From Prosthecochloris sp. (GTDB lineage Bacteria; Bacteroidota; Chlorobiia; Chlorobiales; Chlorobiaceae): 64,000 bases of DNA. The stretch spans positions 35,001 through 99,000 of the forward strand of contig JADMLA020000022.1 in assembly GCA_015482705.2 (NCBI GenBank). Reading direction: 5' to 3'. The position numbers and the translations under genes were made by a program. Shown in pieces: positions 62,882-64,000 of this stretch (its first letter is position 1; every line of letters begins with the position of its first letter). The notes beneath the pieces were generated by a model. The model saw only the letters and a program-made list of their open reading frames with translations, ran no database searches and was not told the DNA's origin.

Positions 62882-62911
62882 AAGAAAAAAGAGCATTCGC
62901 TCTTTTTTCTT
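62882..62911 (-). terminator. Terminator between the [2Fe-2S] protein gene and modA
   Basis: Perfect 13-bp arms AAGAAAAAAGAGC/GCTCTTTTTTCTT with a 4-nt loop, beginning 7 bp past the ferredoxin stop on the minus strand. It separates the nif-linked transcript from the mod operon. Confidence 0.85.
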
Positions 62912-62917
62912 CTCCTG

Positions 62918-63229
62918 TCATTCACTGATAAGGTAAGTTTCACATGCTTGTCCTTCCTCGAGGGCATCGAGAATTTCGTCCATCTTTTCTTCGCTATCGA
63001 TTTCACCATACCAGTCGTTTTCCGGATGAACAACGACAATTGGACCTTTTTCACAAACATTGAGGCATGCGGTTGCCGAGACGACGACATCGGTCATACC
63101 TCGGTCGGAAAGTTCGTTTTCAAGATATGGCAGGAGCTGTGCAGATTCTTTTTTGTGGCAGATACCCTGTGGAGCTCCTTGTGCGCGGAAGCTTCCGCAG
63201 ACCAGAATGTGATGTTTCGGTTTTTCCAT
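62918..63229 (-). CDS. Thioredoxin-like [2Fe-2S] ferredoxin (Shethna type)
   Basis: A 103-residue protein with cysteines C11, C24, C55 and C59 in the CX12C...CX3C pattern of thioredoxin-fold [2Fe-2S] proteins (ILVCGSF, GICHKK, ATACLNVCEKGP). In nitrogen fixers such proteins accompany nif genes, and the Azotobacter homologue protects nitrogenase from oxygen. Here it lies 225 bp downstream of nifB, and a terminator closes the unit. An electron-carrier role is also possible. Confidence 0.87.
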   Translation of the reverse strand: MEKPKHHILVCGSFRAQGAPQGICHKKESAQLLPYLENELSDRGMTDVVVSATACLNVCEKGPIVVVHPENDWYGEIDSEEKMDEILDALEEGQACETYLISE

Positions 63230-63454
63230 GAGTTACGTTTATTTATGGTTTTTTGTGTGTCGTTTTTCAAAAGACAGTCTCACAAGAGTGATCCCTCGTA
63301 TTTTGTTTTGAGTAATCGATCGTTTATGGTTCGGTTACCCTTTACGCCGTCGTCCTCCGGCTTGGCTTCACGGACCAAACCAGGGTGTCCTTCCTCTGGC
63401 AAGAGTCTCTATGGATGTCGGATCAGGTGTCTTACTTTTAACTTTTTCCCTTTC

Positions 63455-64000
63455 TCATCCACATCCTCCGCCTGTGCCGGAGCAGCTTGTCTTGCATGCG
63501 TGCATTTGGCTGATACGTGCCATTCTACTCATATCCTTCCCGCTGAGTATTCCGTTTACACCTTCCTCGATAAGCCCGTCGAGTATGTACACTTCCATTC
63601 CACTTGCATTGAGTGCTTTTTTTGGCGACTCACCTGCTCCGTTGACCAGTATCGCACGGCAGTCCATGAGAACCGAGGCCACCGCTTCCCACCGCATGGT
63701 ACCCCCTCCGGGAGGAGGAGCCGGTCTGGTTTCCAGAAGAACCGGTCGGCTGTCATCCGCTCCCGGTGCATAGATCAGAAAGCGGTCCGCTTCACCGAGG
63801 TGCTGGTTGATCAGTACGCCCTCCATACTTGCAACGGCAATATAAGGCCGGTTTTCATGGGGTTTCTTCGGCAGTTGTGCGGTTTCTTGCAGTTGTTTGA
63901 TCGTCAAATCGCTGTTCTCCTGGCCTATGATGCCGATTGCATCGGCTCTGCATCGTGCGCAGTGCTTCATTTGCGGCAAGTATTGCGCCGTATCTTTCTG
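63455..64000 (-). CDS. nifB: Nitrogenase cofactor biosynthesis protein NifB, C-terminal part (cut by window edge)
   Basis: The frame is open to the right edge, giving 181 codons of the 3' part. It contains the NifB motif PQMKHCARCRADAIG at the end of the radical SAM part. A NifX/NafY-like domain follows, with RPYIAVASMEGVLINQHLGEADRFLIY. The tail after about residue 165 is Cys/Gly rich (CKTSCSGTGGGCG). NifB makes NifB-co, the Fe-S core of FeMo-co. The radical SAM core is beyond the window. The neighbouring [2Fe-2S] protein and mod genes fit a nif region. Confidence 0.9.
   Translation of the reverse strand, partial: QKDTAQYLPQMKHCARCRADAIGIIGQENSDLTIKQLQETAQLPKKPHENRPYIAVASMEGVLINQHLGEADRFLIYAPGADDSRPVLLETRPAPPPGGGTMRWEAVASVLMDCRAILVNGAGESPKKALNASGMEVYILDGLIEEGVNGILSGKDMSRMARISQMHACKTSCSGTGGGCG

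Noticed and set aside
62794..63090. N-terminal extension of modA by 99 residues
   Set aside because: It would be translated through a strong terminator and overlap the ferredoxin gene. The signal peptide begins at the ATG at 62793.
1..64000. CRISPR arrays, insertion sequences, prophage or integrase genes
   Set aside because: I found no regularly spaced direct repeats, transposase or integrase motifs or terminal inverted repeats. The region looks like stable chromosome.

Overview
The window reads as chromosomal DNA of a green sulfur bacterium (Chlorobiota, of Chlorobium or Prosthecochloris type). This is an inference from the gene set: a pyruvoyl-type arginine decarboxylase, an extended GroES-like protein, a DUF1207 outer-membrane protein, a DUF4212/symporter pair, a full hyp set for NiFe hydrogenase maturation, and a nif/mod cluster at the right edge. 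No photosystem, chlorosome or rRNA gene lies inside the window, so the genus cannot be fixed. Coding density is high, genes are mostly in long same-strand runs, and I see no insertion sequence, prophage, CRISPR array or tRNA.

Left part (1-20 kb). A truncated HD-domain gene is followed by an EnvC-like peptidoglycan-hydrolase activator with nadE. Next come nadB, a DUF368 and a DedA membrane protein (both families are polyprenyl-phosphate transporters), pdaD, tyrS, smpB and a GlcD-type FAD oxidase. The cell-shape run mreC-mreD-mrdA sits behind a cation-efflux gene. A GroES-like gene and nadA follow, so three NAD biosynthesis genes lie within 16 kb. A pirin overlaps an L,D-transpeptidase, and then come a YmdB-type phosphoesterase and fructose-1,6-bisphosphatase.

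Middle part (20-46 kb). After recJ there is a small unknown protein and a radical SAM enzyme that resembles biotin synthase but lacks its [2Fe-2S] ligands. A four-gene envelope operon (PAP2 phosphatase, GT39, GT2, flippase-like protein) looks like a lipid-linked sugar system. A complete cytochrome bd operon, cydABDC, follows. A methionine-salvage group pairs mtnA with a phosphorylase whose key residue points to adenosine or methylthioadenosine. A housekeeping run (yggS, cyclophilin, TPR proteins, tatD, lspA, aroE, uvrC) closes this part.

Right part (46-64 kb). A sodium:solute symporter with its small subunit and an outer-membrane porin lie next to a DUF1207 protein and pyrB. The hyp operon hypABFCDE is followed on the same strand by a hybrid histidine kinase with an unassigned N-terminal domain. 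On the opposite strand the window ends with nifB (partial), a [2Fe-2S] protein, modA, modB and a ModE-type regulator. A 24-bp ModE-like operator lies in front of modA. No modC is present.

Functionally the window combines envelope assembly, NAD synthesis, oxygen defence (cytochrome bd) and metal supply for hydrogenase (Ni) and nitrogenase (Mo). The best candidates for undescribed biology are the radical SAM gene with its small neighbour, the envelope operon, and the kinase N-terminal domain.
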